DNA from: Sisyra terminalis
Lineage: Eukaryota > Arthropoda > Insecta > Neuroptera > Sisyridae
NCBI GenBank assembly: GCA_958496175.1
Contig: OY292280.1
Span: 3,038,001-3,102,000, forward strand
DNA: 64,000 nucleotides
Direction: 5' to 3'
Position numbers and translations under genes: made by a program. Under the pieces are notes generated by a model, which saw only the letters and a program-made list of their open reading frames with translations, ran no database searches and was not told the DNA's origin. Positions 22,115 through 33,602 of this stretch are shown piece after piece (position 1 is the stretch's first letter; every line of letters begins with the position of its first letter).

Positions 22115-23245
22115 TTATTACTGTTTATACAATATATAAAATTGTGGTCATATAATTAACATAAATAAACTATGAACATAAATTAGAACAAAAGTTAAAA
22201 AAAAAAAATGTTTTTTGACGAAATTCTCAGATACGTATTTCGATTGCCAAGCAACTTCCTCGGTGGTCATTAAGTAGTATTGGATCGATTAATTATACAA
22301 TAATACGGACATAAATTCAAAAATTGTTTGGGAGGTAATCAATCCATTCTACTGCAATATTGCGAGGAAAACAGTTACTTTTAAAATCAAATTAAACTTT
22401 TACTTCTCTTACTTTGAACAGTTACACTGTTAATACAATATCAGAAATATATTGAGAACCTAATTATTTTTTTCATTTTGCAAAAGTTATCTCCAAATAA
22501 TCATATATTTATTAAACAGATACGTATTTTGATAGCCAAGCAATCTTCCTCAGTGATCACCAAGTAGTACTGGATCGTTAATACATTAATTATGCAATAA
22601 AAAGTTTAATTAATTTATTAATTGTGAATTAAAAATTTGGAACTCATTTTTTTCACTTGATTATTCTCCACTTTATTCCATTGCAATATTGCAAGGAAAA
22701 AATGTACTCTTTGAAATCAAATTAAACTTTTAATTCTCTGACTTTGAGCAGTTAAACTGTTAAAACAATATCAGAAATATATTGAGGACTTACTTATTTT
22801 ATTCAATTTGCAAAAGTAGTCTACATATAAAGATAAATTTGAATAGTTCAGACAGAAACGTATTTCGATTGGCTAGCAATCTTCCTCAGTGGTCATCACG
22901 TAGTATTGAATCGTAAATTTATTAATTATACAATAAAACGTACATTTATTCATTTATTGAGTATAACAAATTTGGAACTGTTTTTTTTTTACTTGATTAC
23001 CTCTCACTCTACCCCACTGCAATAATTCATGGAGAAAAGTTATTCTTTGAAATCAAATTTTTATTCGCTTACTTTGAACCGTTACACTGTTAATACAGTA
23101 TAAGAAATATAATGAGGCCTTATTTATGCAATACAAATGGCAAAAGTAAACTATAAACAAACATTAGAGCAACAGGTTCAAACTAATACGTATTTCGATT
23201 GCAAAGCAATCTTTTTCAGTGGACATCAAGCAGTATTGATCGATC
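22115..23245 (-). repeat. Tandem array of about 330-bp hammerhead-B monomers
   Basis: Four minus-strand motifs lie at 22218-22278, 22518-22570, 22850-22902 and 23183-23230. The spacing of their tacgta or equivalent points is about 290, 336 and 331 bp. Inter-motif sequence is also repeated: ttgaaatcaaat, then ttacactgttaatacaata-like, then tatattgaggac-like, then caaaagta. Core changes differ between units: CCGAGGA in the first, AAAA for GAAA in the second, TACGTT in the third, CTGAAAA in the fourth. None is now fully consensus. Head-to-tail repetition is the expected product of RNA circle or multimer reverse transcription, or of satellite amplification. Confidence 0.65.
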
Positions 23246-24360
23246 TGATTTGATCTGATCTGAAAAAGATTCACTTAATACAAATCATGTGATACAAATC
23301 AAGTAAACAAAATAAAAAAGCGCTTTGTGTTGGACAAGTAGAAAGGGAATAGAAGTTTTAGTGTGGGTATCTAATGCAAGTATTTGCGTAGATTGGCGCT
23401 CTTTGGCGCTCATTGGCACTTGAGAGCACTTAAAGTTGACAATGATCCCCTAAGAAAAAAAACAGATTGTCTCGATATATAAGTCTGATAATTCGATATA
23501 TTGTCTACCAATAATAAATTATTGAGGTCATATTTAATTTTAGGTGACCTCAGCTTTAACTAAAAGCTTCCATTTATTCTTAAATAGGTGATGACTATAT
23601 CAAATAGCCAACGTAGGCAGAAGTCAACTTGACAGGCTTTACTATGCCTATATTCAAAGAACCAAATTAACCATACCCTTTAATAAAATGGAAGATAAAT
23701 GGAAGATAAATGAAGATTACGAATTTTACTTTTATCATTCAATGAAAAATGTATAAAACAGCGAAAATGGGACGAACGGGATCCAATGGTGGATGGATTT
23801 GTCGAATATTTAAACAGTGTTAATTCATGCTGCCGATTCAATTGTTTTATTTTCTTTGATTAAATCGTGAAAAAAGAAAATTGTTCGTAAATATAGAACG
23901 GTGGGTTGGGATTTAATTAAAGATTCAATACAAATGCAAACAATGGAGACAGAGGAATACAAGTTTCCTTTTCATTTAGCGTTACACCATATTCATATCA
24001 AATAAACCTATACATATAAATTTGATTATTTTTTTGTCCAAATTGAATTTTCCAATGAAAACCGAGAGAAAATTTCAAATGTCAACACATTGGGATTTCA
24101 ATTCAAATTATTCAAAAGCTGCAAATTTTCATTGTTCATTAGTTATATTAAAAAAGTTCATCAATTATTATTTGATTTGATTTGCGTTTATATTTTAATA
24201 TAAATATTAATCTCAAATGAATCGAAACAATAAAATATTTTTTTTTATTTCATAGTTATTAAAACAAAAACTAGAACTTACTTCTTCAATTATTAATAAT
24301 ATTCAAAGATATACTGGTTTAAGTTCAAGCTATATAATCAACCTCTTTTTAGATACTAGA
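23246..24360. other. No recognised gene
   Basis: AT-rich. The phrase gtgggtatct lies near 23370 and a short duplication (aaatggaagataaatg) near 23690. Nothing else was identified. Confidence 0.4.
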
Positions 24361-24361
24361 A

Positions 24362-24430
24362 CAGTGGTTCTTAACCTGGATTAATCTGGAACCCAATGAA
24401 TGTACACTCTTATTTCAAGAACCTTGCCTG
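24362..24430 (+). mobile_element. hAT-type terminus, fragment
   Basis: It begins cagtggttcttaacctgga, the same terminus as at 1265 and (reversed) 54392. Similarity fades after about 50 bp. Confidence 0.45.
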
Positions 24431-24530
24431 GGCAGTAGGGGAACTATATTTGTTGTTTTACCGAAAACAAAAAACATTTTTAAACAAATAACGATTTGAT
24501 ATCCCCAAGTCGATTAAAACTATATAAATA

Positions 24531-25726
24531 CTAGCTGATCCCCGCGACTTCGTCTGCGTAACGTAGGTGTAAATTATATTTTATTTTTAAATTTGCTATT
24601 TGCAGTGGTATATGAAAATTATTACTTTTCTTATTTCTTTTTCGAAAAACATAATCCTACCTGAAAACACTATTTTGTCAATTTTAAAAAGACACATTTA
24701 ATAAACTGTTACTTACTAAAATAGTTGTATATAATGATCAATTAATTTCCAAAAAATATTTATAAATATCTAAAAAGAGTATGGTCTATTCCGTATACCT
24801 ACGGTAGGTATACCTACCGTGAACCAAATAATCCATAAATCAATCACCATCTATACATAAATAAAAACTATCGTTAAGTTTAATAAAGTCAGTCATAATT
24901 ATGACTTAAAACAGTCAAAAGTTATCAAAACACTCGCCTAGATATTTAGAATATTAGTAAAAATCCCATTTCATTGTCTCGACTCCCAAATGAACCTTTT
25001 TCTCAAAACTATTACACTACTGCAATGTACAAAACTACCGCGAAATTAAAATTTGTTCAATTGCACGAAACCTAGTTGCTCCATAATCAAGTATAACCAT
25101 TGTGTATCAATGCACTTGTTATTAAAATATCTGAATTTCAACTTTATAATTAAACCATTTTCTTTAAGTTCGCCGAATTTCTCGCTACTCGATATTCGCT
25201 CACTATTGTATTTGTGAATACGTATTTCGGATTTTCAGGTTTACAATATGTGAAAGCCAAAAAACTTAATGCTCACTTATAAACTAAGCTTAAATAATAT
25301 ATAAACGTTTATATTTCAAAGAAGCAATTTTGAGACTTTAAATTGAATTTACTGTGCTTTTTATCAGTTCAACTTAAAAATATTTTTACAGACTATTTTT
25401 TAACTTTTTATTACCTTTCTAATGATATATAACTCACTTATCTAAAGTAAAAATTTATGTTTCCATCCCTAGGGAATACCTTCCCTTATTATTTTTAAGG
25501 AATGATAAGTAGTCTAACATGTGTGGGAAATTGTGTTGTATCTTAATACTAAATTTCATTAAATTCGATTGTTCCGTTCTTTAGTTAAATCAGGACACAC
25601 AGACAGACAGACAGACAAAAATTTTAAAAATATTAAATTTGGAATAAGGGCCTCTTGAAACAAATATTTATGAAACAAAATCGAAATGTACAGACAGACG
25701 TAAGAATTTTATATATTAGTATAGAT
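24531..25726 (+). mobile_element. Non-LTR retrotransposon remnant, insect type
   Basis: It begins ctagctgatccccgcgactt, then cgtctgcgtaacg, and ends with cagacagacgtaagaatttt, then atatattagtatagat. Just upstream of the end are repeated acagacagac words. Both edges match a non-LTR tail pattern widespread in insects; the exact clade cannot be told from the sequence. No reverse transcriptase frame remains. A block at about 25208-25255 is the reverse complement of 10079-10125. Confidence 0.5.
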
Positions 25727-25827
25727 GAAACCAGTTTATCGTCAAAGCTTTAAGGGCTTTAATTTTCACTCCTGGATTCGTAGACTCTATCCCAAGGGTA
25801 GATATCTAACAGATATGGATTATCTGT

Positions 25828-25986
25828 TTTTTTTTTAATTGTTATTTACAGTAGTTTTATAACTATCAAGGTCTTTAGTGACTCTAGGGTTAATATAAAT
25901 CCATAAATCTAAAAATATAATACATATAATTTGAACACTTACCCGTTTTGGAGTGGTTACATTGACCACTTGGCCACCAGTAGGCT
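25828..25986 (-). mobile_element. SINE copy
   Basis: The minus-strand head is gcctactggtggccaagtgg at 25966-25985. The body contains tattaaccctagagtcacta, and the 3' A-rich tail is the T-run at 25828-25837. Confidence 0.8.
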
Positions 25987-26308
25987 TCGGACAAAATTTT
26001 ACCCGCAAAATAAATGGCATCATGCAGATATAAAAGTTCCAGCCCTTAGTCAATGATTAAAAATTAACGATTTTTTTTAATACAATAAATTTTTTTCATT
26101 CCAAAACTCAAAATGTATAAAATTCTTCCTACTTGTGCAAATGTGATAATTTTTCAATTTAAAAAATGGAATTTTCCAATTTTATGAGCGCACTTTTGAC
26201 CAAGGGTTGGGAAAAGAATCAAAAGAATTGGATTTAAAAGGCAAGGGGGAAACCACCAAAGTAAAGGTTATAGTGATATCTCTGGTACCAATAACAGAGA
26301 TGAAGAAA

Positions 26309-26470
26309 GGCTACTGATGGCCGAGTGGTCAAGGTGGCAGCTCCAAAACTGGTACATGATGGTTTTGATCCTCGTATCAAGAAAATTTTTCAAAATTTCT
26401 TAATTTACGTTTTTGTATTTCTTGGCAGATATTAAGGTGACGTTAAGACGATAAATTTATTAATTAAATA
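26309..26470 (+). mobile_element. SINE copy
   Basis: The head is ggctactgatggccgagtgg, then tcaaggtggc. Box B is ggttttgatcctcgtatc. The last third has a deletion around the usual accctagagtc word. Confidence 0.75.
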
Positions 26471-27598
26471 ATGAAAAACTGATATTTTCTCTTATAAAAT
26501 TCAACAGAAAACTAGCACTTTACCATTTATTGTTTTTCAAGTATGTAATTTATGAATATAGATAACACTTATGGTGCAATGAAGAAAAAAAATGTGATAC
26601 GCCAGCGCCATCTCTTATCAAAAATTGTTGATGTTTATAGTTACCTTTAAATTACTGTAGCAATTATTTTAATTTGAGCCTAGACATAATATTAAATATT
26701 AATGACCATAAATTTTCTTGATTTTTCTTGAAAGAATTGCATAGAATTGTTCATTCGAATTATTCAAGCTTGTAAAGATTTTCTCTTTGATAGACAAAAA
26801 TAAAGTTCGAATAAAACGAATATTATGGGAAAAAATTCCAATCAAACGATCAATAGTTAAGAAGATAATCAACGATGAGAAGAAAAACACAAATTGTTCC
26901 GAATAGATGGACAGACATATTAACAGACAGATAAATGGACCAAAGACAAATCGAATCGAACCGTTTTCTTATGTACAACTTAGCTTTTTACTTTCAATGG
27001 AGGAAGAAAGAAAAAACATACACCCACATATATATACCACAGGATACAATGTTTCAGAGACTAATGCAATGCAGAAAATGGTAAGAAAAGAAAAACTCAT
27101 TTTGTGTTTACGATAAGAATCTTAAATAATTTTTCTTTTGAGTTGCATTTCACTGGAACTTGATTAAAAGATTTACAAAGCGGGAATTACCACAATGCGT
27201 TTTTCTTTTCCTATTTTTTGTAATTTTCCCCGATCTGAGATTTGCGCAATATGACGGAATCGAGGCACGAAAATTTAAACTAAAATTGAAGAATTTCTGC
27301 TTATTTTATTAATGAAAAAATAATTTTGTCTCCAAACTCTTTCTCAATACTAATAAAACCACTGAACCAATTTTGATGAAATCAAATTATAAGGAATTAA
27401 TTCGATTTCAAATAGGAAGTTATAATTAGTGCTAAATCTCGACATGATCGGTCGGGGAACTTTTCCAACCCTTACATACTACTTTACTACTACTTACTAC
27501 TTTCTTACATACCTATTGGTATATAATTAGTACATAGTATCATTATTTACTTAAATATCATATCGGAGCAATTTTGTGGCAATTAAAGTTGTTATATA
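26471..27598. other. No recognised gene
   Basis: AT-rich. Frames of 63-69 codons (26699-26890 minus and 26907-27116 plus) have no recognisable product. A short tandem of tactactta/tactacttt words lies near 27477-27510. Confidence 0.4.
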
Positions 27599-27775
27599 GC
27601 CTACTGGTGGCCGAGTGGTCTATATGGCCTCTCTATAATTATTAGGTATTGTGTTTAAATCTCGTATCATACAAATTTTCGATATTTCTTGATATACAGA
27701 TTTTTATTAACCCTAGAGTCACTAAATACTATAGTAGTTAATAAAGCAACGGTAAAAAGAGTTAATAAAATAATA
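27599..27775 (+). mobile_element. SINE copy, near full length
   Basis: The head is gcctactggtggccgagtgg. Box B is degenerate (tgtttaaatctcgtatc). The body is ttaaccctagagtcactaaa and the tail is aaagcaacggtaaaaag, followed by an AATAATAATA-type end. Confidence 0.8.
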
Positions 27776-28009
27776 ATAAAAAAATACTAAAATTAGCCAA
27801 CACAACCCGTTGGGTTGTTCAACAAGGAGTAAACTATCCTTGAATGGAGGGGAGAATGGAGGGAAAACCTAAAAAATAGAAGACGAAAGCAAAAAAAAAT
27901 TAATAAATTTATAAATTTATAAAAGCAATCCTATAATGTTCGAAAGAATATATTATTTACGAAAATTAAGATGCTTTTTTTTTGGGAAAATTACAGGTTT
28001 GATAAGAAA

Positions 28010-28260
28010 AAAAATTACATTTAAGTATTGAAATTTAAAGTTACTTGAAAGTGTCATGGCGTCGCTTGTGACGTCATGATTGTTCTAGCAAAACATAAAC
28101 AGATGTTATAGGAACTTGACAGTTAAATTGTGTTAAAAAGAATTAATATTACTACCTGAAGAAGTCGGGAAACCGAAGAAACGTTTCGAACAAAAATAAT
28201 AAATTTAAAATAAAAAAAGAGAATATAAATATTTATTAAAGTAACTATGGAAAAGAACCG
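28010..28260 (+). mobile_element. Penelope-type terminal fragment with hammerhead-like motif
   Basis: At 28156-28162 CTGAAGA is followed by A, then TCGG-GAAA-CCGA (28165-28176), then GAAACGTTTC. This fits the hammerhead order but with a G/A mismatch at the base of stem II and almost no stem III, so it is probably a decayed copy. Similar strings terminate Penelope-like elements. Family D (4981-5026) and 53930-53990 carry related versions. Confidence 0.4.
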
Positions 28261-28361
28261 TCTAAACATAAGGCAATGAATCACTAAATATAGTAAAATA
28301 AATATTATATTTACATACACTTAGCCCAATAGAAAGAAATTCATATCTTGCCCATTACTTT

Positions 28362-29194
28362 ACCAGATACGTATTTCGATTGCCAAGCAATCTTCCTCAG
28401 TGGCCATCAAGTAGTTGGGATCACTCCTTAACTGCTATGTGATGATTCACAAAAATTCATAAATTCCTGATTCGCCTACTGGTGGTCTAGATAACCACTC
28501 CAAAACTGTTAAATTATAAGATCGATCCTTGTATCGAGCAAATTTATGATATTTCTCGATTACAGATTTTTACTAACCCAAAGTAGCTAAAAACCTTCGT
28601 AGAGACCTACTAAGACTAAAGATCAACCGTCATTAGTGACCCACCCAATTTTGCAGAGGTTTCCTCGACCACTTAACCACCAGTAGACTGAATCAGGAAA
28701 GCCAAGTATTGACTCTAAACTTTATAAAAGTTCGACAATTGAGAAATAATTACAAATCAAGAACAGGCCAGTTTTGAAGCGATGATCAATGGCCCTTGTG
28801 CAGTAAAAATTACCAGAACATAATTAACACAGCATAAATGTTAAAGCAATGTTCCAATCGATTACTTTGTGTAAAACTACAAATACGTATTCCGATTGCC
28901 AATCAACTTTCTCCAGTGGTCATTACACAGTATTAATTCTCGTAGCTGCAATATAATGATTGCTGAGCAATCAAAATACGTATCTAGAATCATCACAAAG
29001 CAGTTACGGAGTGATTCAAACTACTTGATGACCACTGAGGAAGCTTGCTTGGTAATCGAAATACGTATCAGGGCAATACGTCAAAAATATTTTTGTTTGA
29101 ACTTCTATTCAAACTTATTTTTATGGTATGTTTTTTTATTTAATATCATACTACATAAATTGAACCGCAATATATTCTATATATTGTATACACA
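28362..29194 (+). mobile_element. Composite hammerhead/SINE foldback element (copy X)
   Basis: The left arm is short and reversed with an intact ribozyme motif. Next come a forward SINE head (gcctactggtggtctagata at 28465), a tail-to-tail reversed SINE (head at about 28660-28690), the caagaacaggccagttttga block (28758), and inner hairpins (about 28884-28915 and 28957-28990). The right arm holds a second motif at about 29024-29090 (stem II GCTTGC/GTAATC, weakened) and the arm end near 29194. The order equals Z and is the reverse of Y. Confidence 0.75.
28363..28412 (-). ncRNA. Hammerhead ribozyme motif, family B, intact
   Basis: On the minus strand: CCA (28403-28401), CTGAGGA (28400-28394), extra A, GATTGC-TTG-GCAATC (28392-28378), GAAA (28377-28374), TACGTA (28373-28368), TC (28367-28366), TGG (28365-28363). 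All conserved core bases and the 3-bp inner stem I are present. Confidence 0.6.
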
Positions 29195-30769
29195 CTATAG
29201 TACATAAATTAGCCTTTAATATAGCTTAAACGTTTTATTAACAATGCAAGTATAAGATTAGAAATTTCTATAATATGTAGATACGATTGGCCTCAAGTAG
29301 CAAACGATTTGGCGGCATTTTTAAAGCAAATGTTTGCATTTTTGAATCGTTAAATGTTCGAATACTTGGAGTATATAAAAAATCAAAAAGAAAAGTTACC
29401 AAAAAAAAAGAAAGAAATTATAATCGACTTTTAGGGCAAAGCACCTGAAGAGTACGTCATAGGCTTGTTACTTAACTGTATCGCAATTGAGAAATTTTGA
29501 TCGAATCTTCGAAAAAAATACGTTCAACTCACTTTGTGTAAGTTTAGTCGAGAAGAAGTTACGAAATAAATTTTGTATTACTATAAACATAAATATAATA
29601 ACATTATCTTCAATCTATATTAATAAACAGGCAAAGCCAGAAGAATGCAAGTCGTATAGCAAACACATCGGTTCCCTAAAGCCATACTATTTTTTTTTCA
29701 TTTTTTTTTTACGTACATAATTTTTAAGACGAGATTCAAAATACTGAACATAAGTGTGAAATGATTTATGAGCGCTTAAAAAAATAGAGACCCATAAATT
29801 TCGATTGGTGTTTTTCAGTTTTTTTTTTTTCTCTTTTCTTCAGAACAAGAGCTGTACTCGTACGTATTATTGCGGCCGTTTTAAAACGATTTGATTGTCA
29901 AATTCGATTAGTTGCGGTTTTATATGTAAATGTAATATGATATAATTCATTTTTTGTGATTTCATTGGTAAAATCATAGATATTTCTCTAATGTATTTAA
30001 ATGCTAGAAATTAAATGATTTGCAACACTATTTTTTTAAATAGTTGGCATCCCTGTTATGGAAAGCCAAAAGAAAATCATTAGGTCCATTACTAAGTTTG
30101 ATTTTCAATTTTATTTAGGATGTATTCCACTTGGCGCCTAAAACATCCGATGGATAAAATTAACTTATTATAAATTGGTAAAAATATTTAGAGGACTAGG
30201 ATCAAATAATAATCAGTAAGGAGTCCGTTATTTCCCAAATTGCCTTTTTTACAGCGATAGCCTCCTGAATTTTTAGTATAAGATACAAAAAAATTACCCA
30301 ATACAATTAAGCTCATAATTTCTTGATTAAACCGTGCCAGAATCATGTTACTTTTACCATTTAAATAACATGGCATTATTTGACTTTTAACTTTTAATTT
30401 TTTTCTCAGAAACAAATGTATGAAAAGATTTAAGATTAAATTATTCTGACGTAAAATTTAACGCTCTACAAAAAAGGTCTCTTATAAAATATCGATTAAA
30501 TCACTCCATTAAAAGTTATTCAACATTCATCCAAAAAGTTTTTCCAGATACTGAAAAGTAACTTAGATACCTAGGTACCCAGAGATTAAATACAAAGTTT
30601 TATTTTGTGGTCATATTGATGAAGTACAATTGTATAATTATACCTACAAATATTTATGTGTTAATACTGTTTTTTAATTCTAATATAAAAAAAAATGCAA
30701 TTTAATGTATTAAACCACTTTCCTTGCAAAATCTTATATATTGCAATAAAAAATACCTTTTTTCAAATG
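29195..30769. other. No recognised gene; one dispersed-repeat fragment near 30460
   Basis: AT-rich. At about 30460-30480, aacgctctacaaaaaaggtc is the reverse complement of the ttttttgtagagcg phrase found near 6850 and 50750. Frames of 75-77 codons at 29487-29720 and 30188-30415 have no recognisable product. Confidence 0.4.
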
Positions 30770-31000
30770 TATTCAAGCTATTGTGTATTTAATATGGATA
30801 TGGTTCAAACAATAAAAATTGAAAATTTTAAATTAGACGATATCGATGTTTTATATATAAAATAACAACTGACGGTATCTGTTACGATTGTCATCTTTTC
30901 CTGGTATTTTTTAACTTCATCATGGATCATTTCCATTGGTTTCCCCTACTGAATAACGAAAAACGTGTGCTAGCGGTCAACTCGGTCGACTTGATTGCGA
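30770..31000 (-). repeat. Dispersed repeat family E, copy 1
   Basis: It is the reverse complement of 48123-48330. The shared core is gtgctagcggtcaactcggt, then cgacttgattgcg, with the distal part gtattcaagctattgtgtat matching in order. A SINE head abuts within about 130 bp in this copy. Class unknown. Confidence 0.55.
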
Positions 31001-31127
31001 TTTTTAGTACTCGCACCTGAAAATCGGTCCGCTTTCACCCGCTTAACAACGTCATATTTAATTAAAAAATCAGTCTGATTATTTGTTGAAAATGCCGTTA
31101 AAGAATACTTCAAAGAAATATTGAATT

Positions 31128-31205
31128 TTTTTTCGAATCGAGGATCGAACCCAAAACCTACTAGTTTTGAAGCGGTCACCTGGACCACTCGGCCACCAGC
31201 CGGCT
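31128..31205 (-). mobile_element. SINE 5' head, truncated
   Basis: Read in reverse: gccggctggtggccgagtgg, then tccaggtgaccgcttcaaa, with a well-preserved box B gggttcgatcctcg. The body after the tRNA-like part is missing. Confidence 0.75.
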
Positions 31206-31305
31206 AAAATCAAAACTTGTTTCAAAATTTTGGGTTTTAATCTTATATTATTATGAAAGATGACAATACTTTTCGTTTTCCCTATTATTTGTAGGTTTGA
31301 TAATA

Positions 31306-32237
31306 GGGGAGAATGGGTACAAAAGTAACGGCGGGTCGAAAGTAACAAATGCTTTCTAGGTTTATCCAATGGGCGAACATCGTTTTGCTGCAATCAGGTG
31401 ATAGCCTAGAGCACCCCCCTCAATCGCATTAAGTCGACGCGTGCGCAGTGCATTGTTAGGTTATATAATAGGAAGTAATGTGTTTTAACGAGCCAAAAGT
31501 AAGTTTTTCGACGTTTTCTTATTTATTGTTTACATAATCGTAAAAGGATCATAGTAATCCGAATGTTCGGATATCCATTCTTGATTGGATAAATTGTACA
31601 TTGTTTAAATTCATTTTTTGTTTAGCACATTCCGTTTTAAGGTTATGTAACAAGTTTTATTAAAAATGAGAATCAGGACAAAAGTAACATAGCCCCCTAG
31701 GGTACAAAATTAACATGCTACTATTGTCCTCGTAATGAATTTATTACTAACATCATATTTTTATAGATATCTACTTCAATAGAATGATTTTCGATACATT
31801 TCCGGGTCGGTAGTTCTTCATGCAGTAGTTCTTATGCGTTGTCGCGGCATTCAATTGATTTATTTCCTTAAAATAAATATTTTTTGAGTATTTAAAATGC
31901 TGAATTTGGTTTATATCAATAATATAAAGTCTTTAAATAAGTAATTTGTTGATTTAACTAGTACTTTATTTTTATTAGCAACCCTTAGCAGTCTTGTTAC
32001 TTTCGACCCACAACGTGCTACTTTCGACCCGCCTACGTGGTCGAAAGTAACAACTGACAATTTTTTTTAACTCTGTGTTATTCATATAAAACACAAGATA
32101 ATTTAATAAAGCAAGTTATTATTGTGAATAACATAAACTAAATTTATATGTGGTTATATTCATTTAATGGCAATTATAACACCCAGCCAGAAATCAAAGT
32201 AAAAGTACAAATTGTTACTTTTGTACCAGGTCTCCCC
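31306..32237. mobile_element. TA-flanked TIR element, 932 bp, no transposase
   Basis: The left end ggggagaatgggtacaaaag, then taac, matches the right end read inward, ggggagacctggtacaaaag, then taac (about 25 bp). Both sides are flanked by TA (31304-31305 and 32238-32239), as in Tc1/mariner-type insertions. Internal copies of gggtcgaaagtaac-like words (about 31335 and 32036) suggest subterminal repeats. No coding capacity. Confidence 0.7.
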
Positions 32238-32790
32238 TACTTTTTTCGCGGTTTAGGTCAAAATTTGGATGGGAAAGTTTTTCTCCAACAATGGGACCCA
32301 TATTTGATTTGGTAAAAAAGGTCCAGTGACTGAAGATTGCTGAATTGTGAATAGTTTTGTTTTTGTTCCATAAATATTTGCTTGGAATGATGTTTGCGAG
32401 AATATTTGCAATTTAATAGATAAAAGATTGTTGTTGGCCTAAGGGAATGGTTGAACGGGTTTAGAGGAGAGTGGGGCCGGTGGGACTAGTGGTAGGGTGC
32501 GAGTGGTCAAAGTGGCCTTAGTGGTCGTATATTTATCACTCACGGACTCGGTTGTCTGACACGATACAGTACATTGTTATAAATCTGCGTTCTTGTTAGG
32601 AACAACATTTACCATAAACATTATTCAGGTTATCATTCTGATTATTTTCCAGCGAACGTTTGTGGCCTACCAAGTCAAATAATGCAAAGTCGAGTGCATT
32701 ATTGGTCACAACAAACGACGCGACAGTTCATATAATTTCCATCTATAAAATATGTAAAGAGAAATTCCATGACAAACAGAGATTATTTTA
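32238..32790. other. No recognised gene; tRNA-like phrase near 32495
   Basis: The phrase ggtgcgagtggtcaaagtgg at about 32497-32516 resembles the SINE box A region but lacks the rest. No other signal. Confidence 0.3.
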
Positions 32791-32814
32791 CTTGTAAATC
32801 CTGCGCCGTTTTCG

Positions 32815-33070
32815 CTATCGAGCCGAACGTATCGCCTCGTTTATGGCCACATCATGCTCATTTGCATGGATGGATCCCTTTACGAGATTTGCAAAATTTT
32901 GCGTTTCAGGCGCTGCATAAATACGAAGGAAATCAGATCGCAAACGAGAACCACCGGGTCCCCACTTGCAATCGTCGGAAACAATGCGAAATTCTGGACC
33001 CAAAATCACATCCACTTTAATGGAACCATGCCTGCCGGCATCCATTTGCCTGATAAACATTTCTCTTCAA
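32815..33070 (-). CDS. Candidate coding exon in a GC-rich island, unidentified
   Basis: The stretch is close to 50 percent G+C in AT-rich surroundings. The minus-strand frame ending at the stop at 32815-32817 reads like protein: after an ATG at 33060 come MDAGRHGSIKVDVILGPEF, CKWGPGGSRL and IYAAPETQNFANLVKG, with mixed codon use. An in-frame TGA lies just upstream, so a splice acceptor or the ATG itself would have to define the start. A donor-like gtaaag occurs within the frame. On the opposite strand, a good acceptor (ttgcgtttcag, ending near 32909) precedes another open stretch, so strand is uncertain. I do not recognise a family. Confidence 0.3.
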
Positions 33071-33169
33071 CCACCTGAACTTATTACAATTCTTTCAAGA
33101 TCAATTCCCAAATTATAAATATGCGCCTTACAAATCAACCTGCCTATATCTATGAGTACTTAACATCTA

Positions 33170-33240
33170 GGAAATGCAATACCGGTATACCAAAATACCA
33201 ACTACCGGTATTCAGTATTTACTAGAAATTATTTACAGTG
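33170..33240 (-). repeat. Fragment of the 39.9-41.0 kb satellite-like unit
   Basis: The phrase ataccggtataccaaaatac, then caacta, is the reverse complement of tagttggtattttagtatac, then cggcata, in the 415-bp units at 39903-40975. Confidence 0.45.
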
Positions 33241-33489
33241 TTTCCACAATATGTTCGAGAGTTGCCAACATACCAAATTAGTATATATTTTGGTTTCTAT
33301 GTCTCTCTACCGAGTGAAATTAATTAAACTGTGAATATAGAAAAATCCCACAATATTTACCCAATTATATCGTGTATACAATATATAGGTTATATTGCGG
33401 TCAAATTTATGTAGTATAATTTAATATAATAATATATAAAAATCAAACCATAAACATAAGTTTGAATAGAAGTTCAAACAAAAATATTT

Positions 33490-33553
33490 GTGACGTATTG
33501 CTCAAATACGTATTTCGATTGCCAAGCAATCTTCCTCAGTGGTCATCAAGTAG
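33490..33553 (-). ncRNA. Hammerhead ribozyme motif, left arm of copy Y
   Basis: On the minus strand: CTTGATGACCA, CTGAGGA, extra A, GATTGC-TTG-GCAATC, GAAA, TACGTA, then TT. The cleavage nucleotide would be T rather than C, which is tolerated (any base but G) but usually slower. Stem I keeps CA/TG pairing. Confidence 0.5.
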
Positions 33554-33602
33554 TTTAGATCACTTCGTGACTGTTTTGTGATGATTCTAGATACGTATTT
33601 TG

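Noticed and set aside
22115..23245. CRISPR-like regular repeats
   Set aside because: Spacing is about 330 bp with homologous spacers. This is a tandem satellite in eukaryotic DNA, not a CRISPR array.
31128..31205. Possible functional Ser/Leu tRNA gene
   Set aside because: Box A and B fit, but there is no paired acceptor stem, no clear anticodon arm, and the same sequence recurs as a SINE head with a common body.
32480..32560. tRNA-like phrase ggtgcgagtggtcaaagtgg
   Set aside because: Only the D-arm-like part matches. No box B or stems follow, so it is at most a SINE scrap.
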